In this document: positions 1-8,330 of the stretch, one piece after another
Position numbering within the stretch: position 1 is the stretch's first letter
How the letters are laid out: each line of letters starts with the position of its first letter
Origin: an uncultured Eubacteriales bacterium
GTDB lineage: Bacteria > Bacillota > Clostridia > Christensenellales > CAG-917
Direction: 5' to 3'
Assembly: GCA_900548005.1 (NCBI GenBank)
Contig: URIZ01000001.1
Span: forward strand, 186,001 to 250,000
Length of the DNA: 64,000 bases
Notes under the pieces: model-generated
Told to the model about the DNA's origin: nothing
The model's database searches: none
The model's input: only the letters and a program-made list of their open reading frames with translations
Position numbers and translations under genes: made by a program

Positions 1-280
1 CGGAGATTTCATCGAAGACAACACCGCGCTTTCTCCAAGCGACGTTGCAGAGAGCAATATGCTCAAAGAGCAGCTCATCCAAGTGCTCAACACCCTCACT
101 CCGCGTGAAGAAAAGGTGTTGCGCCTAAGATACGGTCTTGACGACTCGCACCCCAGAACGCTTGAAGAAGTGGGCAAGGAGTTCAACGTCACTCGTGAGC
201 GTATCCGTCAGATCGAGGCGAAAGCGTTGAGAAAACTCCGTCATCCCAATCGCCTCAAAAAGCTCAAAGATTTCGACTGA
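1..280 (+). CDS. rpoD: RNA polymerase primary sigma factor RpoD, C-terminal fragment
   Basis: The frame is open from the window edge (first full codon at base 2) to TGA at 278-280, so only the last ~92 codons are present. They encode sigma region 4: the TPREEKVLRLRYGLDD stretch followed by the helix-turn-helix TLEEVGKEFNVTRERIRQIE that reads the -35 element, and the typical end LRKLRHPNRLKKLKDF. This is the housekeeping sigma-70 type, consistent with the many TTGACA/TATAAT promoters seen in this window. The stop codon overlaps the next ATG by one base (TGATG), suggesting translational coupling to trmK. The N-terminal three quarters lie outside the window. Confidence 0.96.
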   Translation, partial: GDFIEDNTALSPSDVAESNMLKEQLIQVLNTLTPREEKVLRLRYGLDDSHPRTLEEVGKEFNVTRERIRQIEAKALRKLRHPNRLKKLKDFD

Positions 281-936
281 TGCCAATACGACTTGACCAA
301 AGGCTCACCGCAATAGCCAATCTCGTGGACTACGGCAAGGTGGCGGACGTGGGATGCGATCACGGAAAGCTGGGCTACTATCTCGTCAGCACGGATAGGG
401 CAAGCGAAGTGATTGCCACCGACATCAGCAAGCCGTCGCTTGACAAGGCAAAAGAGCTTGCTTTTGAAAACGGAGTTGCCGACGTTATGCAGACGCGCCT
501 TTGCGACGGACTCGGCGCGGTTTGCAGCGAAGAAGTTGACACGGTGATCATCGCAGGCTTGGGCGGAGACGTGATAAGCGGCATCTTGCAACGGGCAAGG
601 GAAGAAGGCAAGACTTTCGGTTCGTTTATCCTTTCGCCCAACACGCACCCCGAAAAAGTGAGAAAAGAAATCGTCTTGTCCAAACACACGATCGTGTTTG
701 ACGAAATGCTCGAATGTGCGGGGAAAACGTACACGATTATCAAGACCAATAAAGGCGAAAGCGCGCTTGACGATATGCAAATCAGGTTTGGCGCGTTCTA
801 CAAGACAAGCGACAACTTTGCGCAATTTGCAAAGAAGGAGCTTTGCTCGCTTGAAAACATACTCGCCAAAAATCCCGAAGCGCAGCTAAAAGACAAGATA
901 GACCTTCTCAAAAGCGCGCTCGGAGACAGGATTTAG
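280..936 (+). CDS. trmK: tRNA (adenine22-N1)-methyltransferase TrmK
   Basis: 218 aa, the usual size for TrmK/YqfN, a SAM-dependent enzyme methylating N1 of A22 in tRNA. The SAM-binding glycine motif VADVGCDHGKLGYYLV lies near residues 22-37, followed by the acidic ATDIS strand end and the IIAGLGGDVISGIL and LSPNTHPEKVRK segments typical of the family. A position directly after rpoD and before a Nif3-family gene is the conserved Bacillota arrangement. The start ATG overlaps the rpoD stop, so no separate ribosome site is needed. Long antisense open frames here are shadows. Confidence 0.93.
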   Translation: MPIRLDQRLTAIANLVDYGKVADVGCDHGKLGYYLVSTDRASEVIATDISKPSLDKAKELAFENGVADVMQTRLCDGLGAVCSEEVDTVIIAGLGGDVISGILQRAREEGKTFGSFILSPNTHPEKVRKEIVLSKHTIVFDEMLECAGKTYTIIKTNKGESALDDMQIRFGAFYKTSDNFAQFAKKELCSLENILAKNPEAQLKDKIDLLKSALGDRI

Positions 937-944
937 GACAAATT

Positions 945-1712
945 ATGAAAATCAAAACCATAACGGACGCAATCGAAGAGTTTGCGCCCAAAACGCTTGC
1001 AGAGCCGTGGGACAATCCCGGGCTTATGATGGGCAGTCTGTCAAACGAATGTACGGGCGTGGTATGCGCGCTCGATCTGACGTTTGAAGTGGTGGATGAG
1101 GCACTTGCCAACGGTTGCAATCTCATCGTCACTCATCACCCGTTCTTTTTCAGCGCAATAAAGAGCATAGACACGGACGAGTCCAAAGGTCTGCTCATCA
1201 AAAAAGTGCTTGAAAACGGACTGACCGTGTACAGCGCGCACACCAATCTTGACGAGTGTGACGGCGGTCTTTGCCAAAGCCTTGCAAAGACGCTTGGCGG
1301 CGAAAATCTTTGCCCAAACGGCGTGGGAGTCGTGTGCGACATAAAGGAGACGACGCTCGGACAATTTGCAAGACACGTGGCAAGCGTGCTTGGCGACGAC
1401 AGCGTCAAATTTGCAGGGGACGCAAACAAGAAGATTGCAAAAATGTTGTGCATTTGCGGCGGCGGAGCGGCAGACAGCGCATACGAGTGTGCAAAGCAAG
1501 TCGCGGACGTTTTCGTGACGGGCGACTTCAAACATCATCTGTACGTTGCCTCGCAAAACGACAATTTTCCCATCGTGGAATTTTCGCACTATCACAGCGA
1601 GATAGCGGTGGAAGAATTGTTTGCAAACATCATCGCTCCGCTGGGAGTGAAAATCATCAAAGCAAAACAAACCTGTCCTTTTACGACAGTAGGAGAATAT
1701 CATGAAACTTGA
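945..1712 (+). CDS. Nif3-like dinuclear metal-center protein (YqfO family)
   Basis: 255 aa Nif3/YqfO family protein, often annotated GTP cyclohydrolase I type 2 although its true reaction is unsettled. Metal-ligand motifs are visible: THHPFFF near residue 65, SAHTNLD near 98, and FSHYHSEIAVEE near the C-terminus. The length corresponds to the short form without the PII-like insert found in some Bacillus homologues. An AGGA site sits just before the ATG. It follows trmK by 8 bp, and its end overlaps the next gene by 11 bp, so the three genes form one transcription unit. Confidence 0.92.
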   Translation: MKIKTITDAIEEFAPKTLAEPWDNPGLMMGSLSNECTGVVCALDLTFEVVDEALANGCNLIVTHHPFFFSAIKSIDTDESKGLLIKKVLENGLTVYSAHTNLDECDGGLCQSLAKTLGGENLCPNGVGVVCDIKETTLGQFARHVASVLGDDSVKFAGDANKKIAKMLCICGGGAADSAYECAKQVADVFVTGDFKHHLYVASQNDNFPIVEFSHYHSEIAVEELFANIIAPLGVKIIKAKQTCPFTTVGEYHET

Positions 1713-2418
1713 CAAAATACTTGAATACCAGAAAGCCGATCTCGAACTTATGGCACTCGAAAACGAAGTCGCAAAAAGCGAACAACGCCAAAAACTTGCC
1801 GCAGCAAAGGCAAAACTCGACCAAGCCACCGATATGGTGGTCAAGCTCAAACAGGAAGCAAGCGATTTGCTTGTCAGTTTTGCTCAAATCAAAGACAAAA
1901 TCGACGCTTTGAAAGAAGAACTTGACGAATTTGACGGCATTCTCGACGACGTGCAAGACGAGACCGAGGCGGATTATTATATTAAGAGCGTGTCCGCAAT
2001 CGCAGACAAGGTTGCCGCTCTTGAAAAGGAAGCCAACGGCGCAACCTCTAAAATCGATCAAGTCAACGACAACTACAAGAAGACGTGGGAGCAAGGCGTC
2101 AAGGCAAACGAGGCGTACAAAGCCGCAAAAGCCGAGTATGACGCGCTTGTGAAAAATCTTCAACCCAAAGTGTTGGAGATCCAAAAACAACTTGTTGCGC
2201 TCAAAGCCGAAGTGCCGCCCAAGATGATGGAAGCATATCAGGCTTTACGCGGCGCAAAGAAGATGCCTGCCGTTGTGGAATACGACAAGGACGCCGCCAT
2301 TTGCGGACGTTGCCGTATGGAAGTGCCCAACGACACAAAAGCGAAACTTCGCAATGCGGGCGATTTTGCAGAATGTCCCAACTGCCGCAGAATACTTTAC
2401 GTTCCCGACGCAGATTGA
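1702..2418 (+). CDS. Coiled-coil protein with C-terminal C4 zinc ribbon (COG1579 type)
   Basis: 238 aa. Residues ~1-170 are heptad-rich, lysine/glutamate/alanine-dense and predicted to form a long coiled coil. The C-terminus carries two CxxC knuckles (CGRCRMEV and CPNCRRIL) that should bind one zinc. This architecture matches the COG1579 family, which regularly follows the Nif3-like gene in Bacillota; its function is not established, though nucleic-acid binding is often proposed. AGGAG at 1690-1694 precedes the ATG, which overlaps the end of the upstream gene. No RNase P RNA follows, unlike in several Clostridia. Confidence 0.88.
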   Translation: MKLDKILEYQKADLELMALENEVAKSEQRQKLAAAKAKLDQATDMVVKLKQEASDLLVSFAQIKDKIDALKEELDEFDGILDDVQDETEADYYIKSVSAIADKVAALEKEANGATSKIDQVNDNYKKTWEQGVKANEAYKAAKAEYDALVKNLQPKVLEIQKQLVALKAEVPPKMMEAYQALRGAKKMPAVVEYDKDAAICGRCRMEVPNDTKAKLRNAGDFAECPNCRRILYVPDAD

Positions 2419-2453
2419 CAGCATAAAGCACGATTGATGACAGGAGAAAAAAT

Positions 2454-5400
2454 ATGAAGAATTTTTACAACGACCCCAATGTGTATTGCGTCAACGTTGC
2501 CAAAAAGCACGGCGCAGGATTTCCCCTTGACGAACACGGCAATGCTCAAACTCGTCTTCTCAACGGCGAGTGGGATTTCAAGTATTTCGTGTCCGCAACC
2601 ATGCTCGATCTCAACCCGAGCGAGTGGGACACCATAGAGGTGCCGTCCAACTGGCAGCTCAAAGGATACGGCAAGCCGATATATACAAACATACGCTATC
2701 CGCACCCGATTGCAACCACGGGCAAGCCGCATATCAACGAGAGCGAAAACTCTTGCGGACTGTATCGCACTACTTTCAAACTCGACAAAATCGACGGTGA
2801 AGTGCATATCAACTTTGCAGCCAACAGCGGCGCGGAGCTTTATGTCAACGGCTCTTTTGCAGGATACAGCGAAGACACGTTCGACTATCAGGAATACGAC
2901 ATCACACCGTTTGTCAAAGTCGGCGAAAACGAAGTGAAAATCTTGGTGTATCGCTACACGACCGGCAGTTATCTCGAAGACCAGGATATGTGGCGCATTT
3001 CGGGCTTGTTCCGTGACGTGACGCTAATTTTCGTGCCGTCTGCGCGCATAGACGACGTGTTTGCAAGAGCGGAGTTCAACGCCGATTTCTCAAAGGCGAA
3101 ACTTCTCATCGACGCAGACGTGTATTGCGCAAACGGGCTCGAGCTCAACGACGCGGATCTTTTGGCAGAGCTTATCGACAAAGACGGCAAAACGGTGGCA
3201 AGCGGCAATTTTGCGGTTGTGGGCATCGACGAGGGCGAAACAATCTCCGTCAAGATGACCGAAAACATCGACAATCCGCACCTTTGGAGCAGTGAAGATC
3301 CCTATCTTTACAAATTGCGCCTCACCTTCACGTCCACCGAAAAGGGAGTGAAGACCTTCCACGATATGCGCCAAATCGACTTTGGTTTCCGCCAAGTGGA
3401 GATTGTCCCGTCAATCAACGGCAAACAACCTTACATAAAGCTCAACGGCAAGAAACTCAAAATCCGCGGCGTAAACCGTCATGAGTTCCATCCCGACTTC
3501 GGCCATGCCGTTCCGAGAGAATACACCGAGAAAGACATCCTTCTTCTCAAAAAGCACAACGTCAACTCCATCCGCACGTCGCACTATCCCAACAGCCGTG
3601 ATTTCTACGAGCTTTGCGACAAATACGGCATCATGGTAATGTGTGAAAACAACCTTGAAACTCACGGTTTGGCAACGCGCGTTCCCCGCTCGAACAAGAG
3701 ATGGACAGAGCAAGTGTGCTGGCGTATGAGAAACATGGTGCGCACCTATCGCAACCACGCTTGCATACTGTTCTGGTCGCTCGGCAACGAAAGCGGCAAC
3801 GGAAAATCTTTCCCCGCAATGAAGAAAGCGGCTCTCGAGCTTGACACCACTCGTCCCATCCACTACGAGCCGGACGCATACGTCAAGACGACGGACATAA
3901 TGAGCGAGATGTACACCAAGGAAGAGCAGATGGAAGAGATTGCAAACAACAAATGCCACATTCACTCCATGGCGTTGTGGGCACCGTTCGGACATCTTCT
4001 CACTCCCAAGATGTACAAGGACAAGCCGTTCATTCAATGTGAATACGCACACTGCATGGGCAACAGTCTCGGCAACTTCGAAGACTACTGGAAGCACTTC
4101 CGCGCCAACGACAGACTCTGCGGCGGATATATTTGGGACTTTGCCGATCAGGCAATCAAGAGAGTTGGGGCAGACGGCACAATCGAATACACCTACGGCG
4201 GCGACTGGGGCGACAAGCCCAACGACGGCACTTTCGCTTTCAACGGCATAGTCAGAGCGGACAGAAGCCCCAACCCTGCGTTCTATGAAGTGTGCAAGGT
4301 GTATCAAAGCGTTTGGTTTAGGCTCAAAGGCAATGAAATCGAGATTGAAAACGAATATATGTTCACTTCGCTCGACCGTTTCTCGCTCAAAGTCGATTTG
4401 CTTGAAAACGGCTTTGTGAAAGAGAGCACAACTCTCGATATGCCGTCAATCGCGCCGCAAAGCAAGGGCAGCGTCAAAATGCCGTTTACGGTGCAAAAAG
4501 ACGGCAACGAATATGCCATCAACTGCTATGCAGTTGTCAAAGACTCTTTCGACGTGTTTGAAAAGGGCGATGTGGTAGCCTACGATCAGCTCGATTTGAC
4601 GGGCTTTGTCGCAAAAAAACACGAGATCGAAGAAGGCAGAACGGTGTTCAACGAAGACGGCAAAATCATCCTTGAAAGCGGTGATTTGCGTGCGGTCGTG
4701 TCAAAAGACAGCGGTTGTATCACGTCTTTGACGATAAAAGGCGACGAAAAACTTGCAAATCCGATTATGACGAACTTCTGGAGAGCGTTGATCGACAACG
4801 ATGCGTCACCGCAACTTCCGCCCTTTGTGCAAAGCCTGTTCGGCAAAAAGTTCTTCAAGCGCGCAAGCGCAAACCTTGTCAAGTCCAACATGATTCTCAC
4901 CGACAAATCGGTGACGATAGACTGGTCTTGCTCGCCGCAACTGTATGCGCTCAGGACAAAATACGAGATGTGCCAAGACGGCTTGAAAGTCAGCATGAAG
5001 GTCAAAAACGCGCTCTATTCTTTGCCAAGATTCGGTTTCAGAATGCAACTTGCAACCAACGATGACGTTGAGTTCTACGCAAAAGGACCGCACGAAAACT
5101 ATTGTGACCGCAAGTCTTCTCAACTTCTCGGCGTATACGGCGGCAAAATCAAAGATTTTGAACACGACTATCTCGTGCCGCAAGAAAACGGCAACCACTG
5201 CGAAGCAAGATGGCTCAAAGTGGGCGGCAAAGACGGCATTACGTTCCTTGCCACCGACAAACCCTTTGAGTTCAGCGTCCACGACTACACGCAAGAGGCT
5301 CTTGACGATGCCACGCACGCACACGAGCTTGTCCACGGCGGAGTGGTGGAAGTGTTCATCGACGGCATGCAACGCGGCGTGGGCGGCGACGTCCCGGCTC

Positions 5401-5474
5401 TTGCTTGCACCAAGAAACGCTACAAAATCTTGCCCAATCGTTTCCACGAGTTCTCGTTCATCATCAAAGCATAA
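2454..5474 (+). CDS. lacZ: Beta-galactosidase, glycoside hydrolase family 2 (LacZ type)
   Basis: 1006 aa, close to the ~1024 aa of E. coli LacZ, with no signal peptide, so cytoplasmic. It hydrolyses lactose and other beta-galactosides. Domain order: jelly-roll sugar-binding domain (~30-190), Ig-like domain (~200-310), TIM barrel (~320-600), second Ig-like domain and C-terminal beta-sandwich (~720-1000). The acid/base is Glu446 in LGNESGNG and the nucleophile Glu530 in FIQCEYAHCMGNS; the metal-binding GVNRHEFHP segment is at ~339. AGGAG at 2442-2446 precedes the ATG. It lies 35 bp after the zinc-ribbon gene and ends before a strong terminator. galK and galT for the released galactose are elsewhere in the window. 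Confidence 0.95.
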   Translation: MKNFYNDPNVYCVNVAKKHGAGFPLDEHGNAQTRLLNGEWDFKYFVSATMLDLNPSEWDTIEVPSNWQLKGYGKPIYTNIRYPHPIATTGKPHINESENSCGLYRTTFKLDKIDGEVHINFAANSGAELYVNGSFAGYSEDTFDYQEYDITPFVKVGENEVKILVYRYTTGSYLEDQDMWRISGLFRDVTLIFVPSARIDDVFARAEFNADFSKAKLLIDADVYCANGLELNDADLLAELIDKDGKTVASGNFAVVGIDEGETISVKMTENIDNPHLWSSEDPYLYKLRLTFTSTEKGVKTFHDMRQIDFGFRQVEIVPSINGKQPYIKLNGKKLKIRGVNRHEFHPDFGHAVPREYTEKDILLLKKHNVNSIRTSHYPNSRDFYELCDKYGIMVMCENNLETHGLATRVPRSNKRWTEQVCWRMRNMVRTYRNHACILFWSLGNESGNGKSFPAMKKAALELDTTRPIHYEPDAYVKTTDIMSEMYTKEEQMEEIANNKCHIHSMALWAPFGHLLTPKMYKDKPFIQCEYAHCMGNSLGNFEDYWKHFRANDRLCGGYIWDFADQAIKRVGADGTIEYTYGGDWGDKPNDGTFAFNGIVRADRSPNPAFYEVCKVYQSVWFRLKGNEIEIENEYMFTSLDRFSLKVDLLENGFVKESTTLDMPSIAPQSKGSVKMPFTVQKDGNEYAINCYAVVKDSFDVFEKGDVVAYDQLDLTGFVAKKHEIEEGRTVFNEDGKIILESGDLRAVVSKDSGCITSLTIKGDEKLANPIMTNFWRALIDNDASPQLPPFVQSLFGKKFFKRASANLVKSNMILTDKSVTIDWSCSPQLYALRTKYEMCQDGLKVSMKVKNALYSLPRFGFRMQLATNDDVEFYAKGPHENYCDRKSSQLLGVYGGKIKDFEHDYLVPQENGNHCEARWLKVGGKDGITFLATDKPFEFSVHDYTQEALDDATHAHELVHGGVVEVFIDGMQRGVGGDVPALACTKKRYKILPNRFHEFSFIIKA

Positions 5475-5520
5475 GCAATATCGCAAAATCGATATTCTAA
5501 ACAATCAAAACTCACAATTC

Positions 5521-5553
5521 AAAGGCGTTGCGACACTCTCGCAACGCCTTTTG
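5521..5553 (+). terminator. Intrinsic terminator after lacZ
   Basis: A perfect 13-bp stem (AAAGGCGTTGCGA with TCGCAACGCCTTT), a 5-nt loop CACTC and a short T-run end the lacZ transcription unit 47 bp after the stop codon. Confidence 0.93.
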
Positions 5554-5717
5554 CATCCTAAGCTGCGACACATCCGCAACTGCGACAATAAATCTCACTC
5601 TTGCATTTTGCGCTTTTATCTCGTATATCATTTGTAACGGCATTGTTTTTGCATATTTGAAAGTGTGGTTTGCAAGGTTGTTTTGTGAGATTTGTGTATT
5701 ATATCATATCTAAATAA

Positions 5718-5746
5718 TTGACATTGGACTTTTGCGATACTATAAT
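5718..5746 (+). promoter_or_regulatory. thrS promoter
   Basis: TTGACA at 5718-5723, a 17-bp spacer and TATAAT at 5741-5746 form a perfect consensus sigma-70 promoter. The expected start near 5753 gives a ~65-nt leader before the thrS ATG. Confidence 0.9.
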
Positions 5747-5753
5747 ATCTATC

Positions 5754-5814
5754 ACCACGAAAGTGGAAAAATAATATTGCGCGTACAACTTACGTAGGGT
5801 TGATTGCGCGGAGG
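5754..5814 (+). promoter_or_regulatory. thrS 5' leader with anticodon-arm-like hairpin before the Shine-Dalgarno
   Basis: Two hairpins are visible. The first is CCAC-GAAA-GTGG (5755-5766). The second has a lower stem GCGC 5779-5782 / GCGC 5806-5809, an internal loop and an upper 5-bp stem CAACT 5786-5790 / GGTTG 5798-5802 closing a 7-nt loop TACGTAG (5791-5797). CGT (5793-5795) occupies loop positions equivalent to tRNA residues 34-36, the anticodon of a threonine tRNA. GGAGG (5810-5814) follows the hairpin directly. This resembles the E. coli thrS operator, where ThrRS binds anticodon-arm mimics and blocks ribosomes. The function here is inferred; no T-box features were seen. Confidence 0.55.
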
Positions 5815-5818
5815 TAAT

Positions 5819-7756
5819 ATGCAACTCACATTGAAAGACGGCAGCAAAATGTCATTTGACGGCGCGATGAGCGCGCTTGACGTGACAAAGCACATCAGCG
5901 AAGGACTTGCACGAGCGGCAATCGTATGTCGTATCGACGGAAAACTCGCTTCCATGGACACTATCATTGACAAGGACTGCAACTTTGAAGTGCTCACGTT
6001 CAACGACGAAGACGGCAAAAAGGTGTATCGTCACACTTGCGCCCATATTCTCGCTCAGGCAGTCAGAAACATCTATCCGACGGTGCAGTTGGCAATCGGC
6101 CCTGCAGTTGACAACGGATTCTACTATGATTTCGATTTCAAGACCCCCATCACTCAAGCGGACTTTGAGAAAATCGAAGCGGAGATGAAGAGCATAATCA
6201 AAGCAAATTTGCCCATCACCCGCATCGAATGTTCAAGAGAAGAGGCAGGCGAGCGCATCGCAAAGATGAAGCAGACCTACAAGGCAGAACTGCTTGCGGA
6301 TATCCCCGAAGGCGAGCCGATTTCCTTCTATCAACAAGGCGATTTCATCGATCTTTGCAGCGGACCGCATCTCACGTCCACGGGCAAAATCAAGGCGTTC
6401 AAGCTCACGTCGCTCACAGGTGCATACTGGCGCGGCAACGAGAAGAACAAGATGCTCACCCGTATCTACGGCACTTGCTTTGAGAAGAAGGCGGATCTTG
6501 ACGAATATATCCAAAAACTCGAAGAAGCAAAACTTCGCGACCACAACAAAGTGGGCAGAGAAATGGGCTTGTTTATGACCGATGAAAACATCGGACAAGG
6601 ACTTCCGCTCATCATGCCCAAGGGCGCGCGCATCATCCAAATCATGCAGCGTTTTGTCGAAGACGAAGAGCAAAAGCGCGGCTACTTGCTCACCAAGACG
6701 CCTATCATGACCAAGAACAACCTGTTCATCACCTCGGGACACTGGGATCACTACAAGGACAAGATGTTCTACATCGGCGACGAAGACGTGGACGACGAGA
6801 TTTTGTGCTTGCGTCCTATGACTTGCCCCTTCCAATTCACAATCTACAAGAACGGCTTGAAGAGCTATCGCGACCTTCCCATCAGATATGCGGAAACCGC
6901 AATAGAATTCCGAAAAGAAGCGAGCGGCGAGATGCACGGCTTGACAAGAATCCGTCAATTCACGCTCTCGGACGGACACATCGTCTGCACGCCCGATCAA
7001 CTTGAAAGCGAATTCCAAGGCGCAGTTGACCTTATCAAATATCTCATCGGCATTCTCGGCTTGCAAGACGATGTGAGCTATCGTTTCTCTCGTTGGGACC
7101 CGAAAGACCCCGACAAGTACGTCGGCAATGCGGAAGACTGGGACAAGGTTGAAACCGCAATGCAAACCATTCTCAACGACTTGCACATCGACTACACCGA
7201 GGCGTGGGGCGAAGCGGCATTCTACGGCCCGAAACTCGACGTACAAGGCAAGAACGTGCACGGCAAAGAAGACACTCTCTTCACGGTGCAAATCGACTTC
7301 TCGCTCGCAACTCGTTTTGACATGATCTACATTGACGAGAACGGCGAAAAGGCTCGTCCGCTCATCATCCACAGATCTTCCATCGGTTGCTACGAGCGTA
7401 CGCTTGCAATGCTGATCGAAAAGTACAACGGAGCGTTCCCGATGTGGCTCGCGCCCGAACAAGCAAGAGTGCTTTCTCTCACCGATCGCACTGCCGACAA
7501 GGCAAAAGAAGTGCGTGACAAACTCTTCGATCTCGGACTTCGCGCAGAAGCGGACGTTCGCAGCGAGAAACTCGGCAAGAAGATCAGAGAAGCCCAACTC
7601 GACAAAGTGCCCTACATCATCGTCATCGGCGACAAAGAGGCAGAACAAAACGTCATCTCTGTCCGCCATCGCAGTGAAGGTGATCTCGGCACTATGACAG
7701 TGGAAGAGTTTGTGGCTAAGGCTTTGCTTGAAGTCGCCACCAAAGAAATTAAGTAA
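5819..7756 (+). CDS. thrS: Threonyl-tRNA synthetase
   Basis: 645 aa, normal length. It charges tRNA-Thr. Order: TGS domain (1-61), editing domain with H72xxxH76 and the CSGPHL segment, class II catalytic core with motif 2 around RYAETAIEFRKEASG, zinc ligands in RPMTCPF, SDGHI and IIHRSSIG, then the anticodon-binding domain (~535-645). A TTG at 5804 would add five residues, but it lies upstream of the GGAGG site (5810-5814), so ATG 5819 is chosen. The gene has its own consensus promoter and a structured leader, and its stop codon abuts a hairpin repeat at 7755. Confidence 0.97.
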   Translation: MQLTLKDGSKMSFDGAMSALDVTKHISEGLARAAIVCRIDGKLASMDTIIDKDCNFEVLTFNDEDGKKVYRHTCAHILAQAVRNIYPTVQLAIGPAVDNGFYYDFDFKTPITQADFEKIEAEMKSIIKANLPITRIECSREEAGERIAKMKQTYKAELLADIPEGEPISFYQQGDFIDLCSGPHLTSTGKIKAFKLTSLTGAYWRGNEKNKMLTRIYGTCFEKKADLDEYIQKLEEAKLRDHNKVGREMGLFMTDENIGQGLPLIMPKGARIIQIMQRFVEDEEQKRGYLLTKTPIMTKNNLFITSGHWDHYKDKMFYIGDEDVDDEILCLRPMTCPFQFTIYKNGLKSYRDLPIRYAETAIEFRKEASGEMHGLTRIRQFTLSDGHIVCTPDQLESEFQGAVDLIKYLIGILGLQDDVSYRFSRWDPKDPDKYVGNAEDWDKVETAMQTILNDLHIDYTEAWGEAAFYGPKLDVQGKNVHGKEDTLFTVQIDFSLATRFDMIYIDENGEKARPLIIHRSSIGCYERTLAMLIEKYNGAFPMWLAPEQARVLSLTDRTADKAKEVRDKLFDLGLRAEADVRSEKLGKKIREAQLDKVPYIIVIGDKEAEQNVISVRHRSEGDLGTMTVEEFVAKALLEVATKEIK

Positions 7757-7879
7757 AAATGCGCTAAATAGCGAATAACTGCGGCAGAGCCCCGCTCCCG
7801 TCAACTCATGTACGTGTAGTACATTAGGGTTGCCGTTAGCGAGGCTCTTTCTTGTTCTTCATCTATTTATCGCATTTTT
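7755..7879 (+). repeat. Long-hairpin repeat, copy A (overlaps thrS stop)
   Basis: About 125 bp folding end to end: outer arms AAAAATGCG (7755-7763) and CGCATTTTT (7871-7879), an inner stem AGAGCC / GGCTCT and a central ATGTAC / GTACAT. Core words GCGAATAACT, GTCAACTCATGTAC and TTGTTCTTCATC recur at 53.3-53.5 kb; GAATAACT and GTTCTTCATC recur at 47.6 kb. The left arm begins within the thrS stop codon and the right arm ends in a T-run, so this copy may also terminate thrS transcription. Confidence 0.75.
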
Positions 7880-7895
7880 CTTTTAATTTCTTAAC

Positions 7896-7998
7896 ATTAG
7901 GGTTGCTGTTCAAGGGGCTTTTGACGCGATTGGCTTCGCAACAATCGCTATTTAACGCGCTCTTCATCTCAATATCGCATTTTTCTTTTAATTTCTTG
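7896..7998 (+). repeat. Partial duplicate of the hairpin repeat right half
   Basis: The string CATTAGGGTTGC and the end ATCGCATTTTTCTTTTAATTTCTT of copy A reappear here around an insert containing GCGATTGGCTTCGCAACAATCGC, itself a small inverted repeat also seen in copy B (53.34 kb). The rest of 7999-8135 is AT-rich with no gene detected. Confidence 0.5.
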
Positions 7999-8135
7999 AT
8001 ATTATTAAAATCTCCTGCAATAATTTTTCTTCCAAATTCCAACTCATTTTTATGGTTTTATTGTAAACAATCCATATATTCCATATACATATAAACAAAA
8101 TATCGCAAAAAAACCATACAAATTTTCAAAATCGT

Positions 8136-8164
8136 TTGACAATGTGTTTTGTATTTGTTAGTAT
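8136..8164 (+). promoter_or_regulatory. Promoter of the infC-rpmI-rplT operon
   Basis: TTGACA at 8136-8141, a 17-bp spacer and TAGTAT at 8159-8164. Transcription would start near 8171, giving a 160-nt leader before infC. Confidence 0.7.
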
Positions 8165-8170
8165 AGTTAA

Positions 8171-8290
8171 GCAAGCAAAGGACAGCCTTTCACCATGAGC
8201 GCAAGCGATATGGTATCCACACAAAACAACTTGTCTATGATAGGGTTAAGTGAGTGTTGAAGGCGTCTTGGCTTCGACACTTATTTTTTT
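8171..8290 (+). promoter_or_regulatory. infC leader with transcription attenuator (L20-type candidate)
   Basis: The leader holds small hairpins (AAGG/CCTT at ~8177-8193, CCAT/ATGG at ~8193-8213) and ends in a strong intrinsic terminator: GTGTTGAAG (8254-8262), loop, CTTCGACAC (8272-8280), then TTATTTTTTT. A terminator ahead of infC with no gene before it is the layout of the Bacillota L20 leader, in which ribosomal protein L20 promotes premature termination. Assignment to that family is by context and layout; the L20-binding fold was not verified. Confidence 0.65.
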
Positions 8291-8330
8291 GTGTAAAAAC
8301 AAAAACCCATGCGGGAACAGGAGTAAGCAT

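Noticed and set aside
2419..2453. RNase P RNA after the COG1579 gene
   Set aside because: Only 35 bp before lacZ.
5754..5818. T-box riboswitch for thrS
   Set aside because: The leader is only ~65 nt, with no T-box consensus, specifier loop or terminator/antiterminator pair.
6233..7804. Long open frame antisense to thrS
   Set aside because: It mirrors the codon bias of thrS, has no ribosome site and no recognisable protein; thrS is unquestionable.
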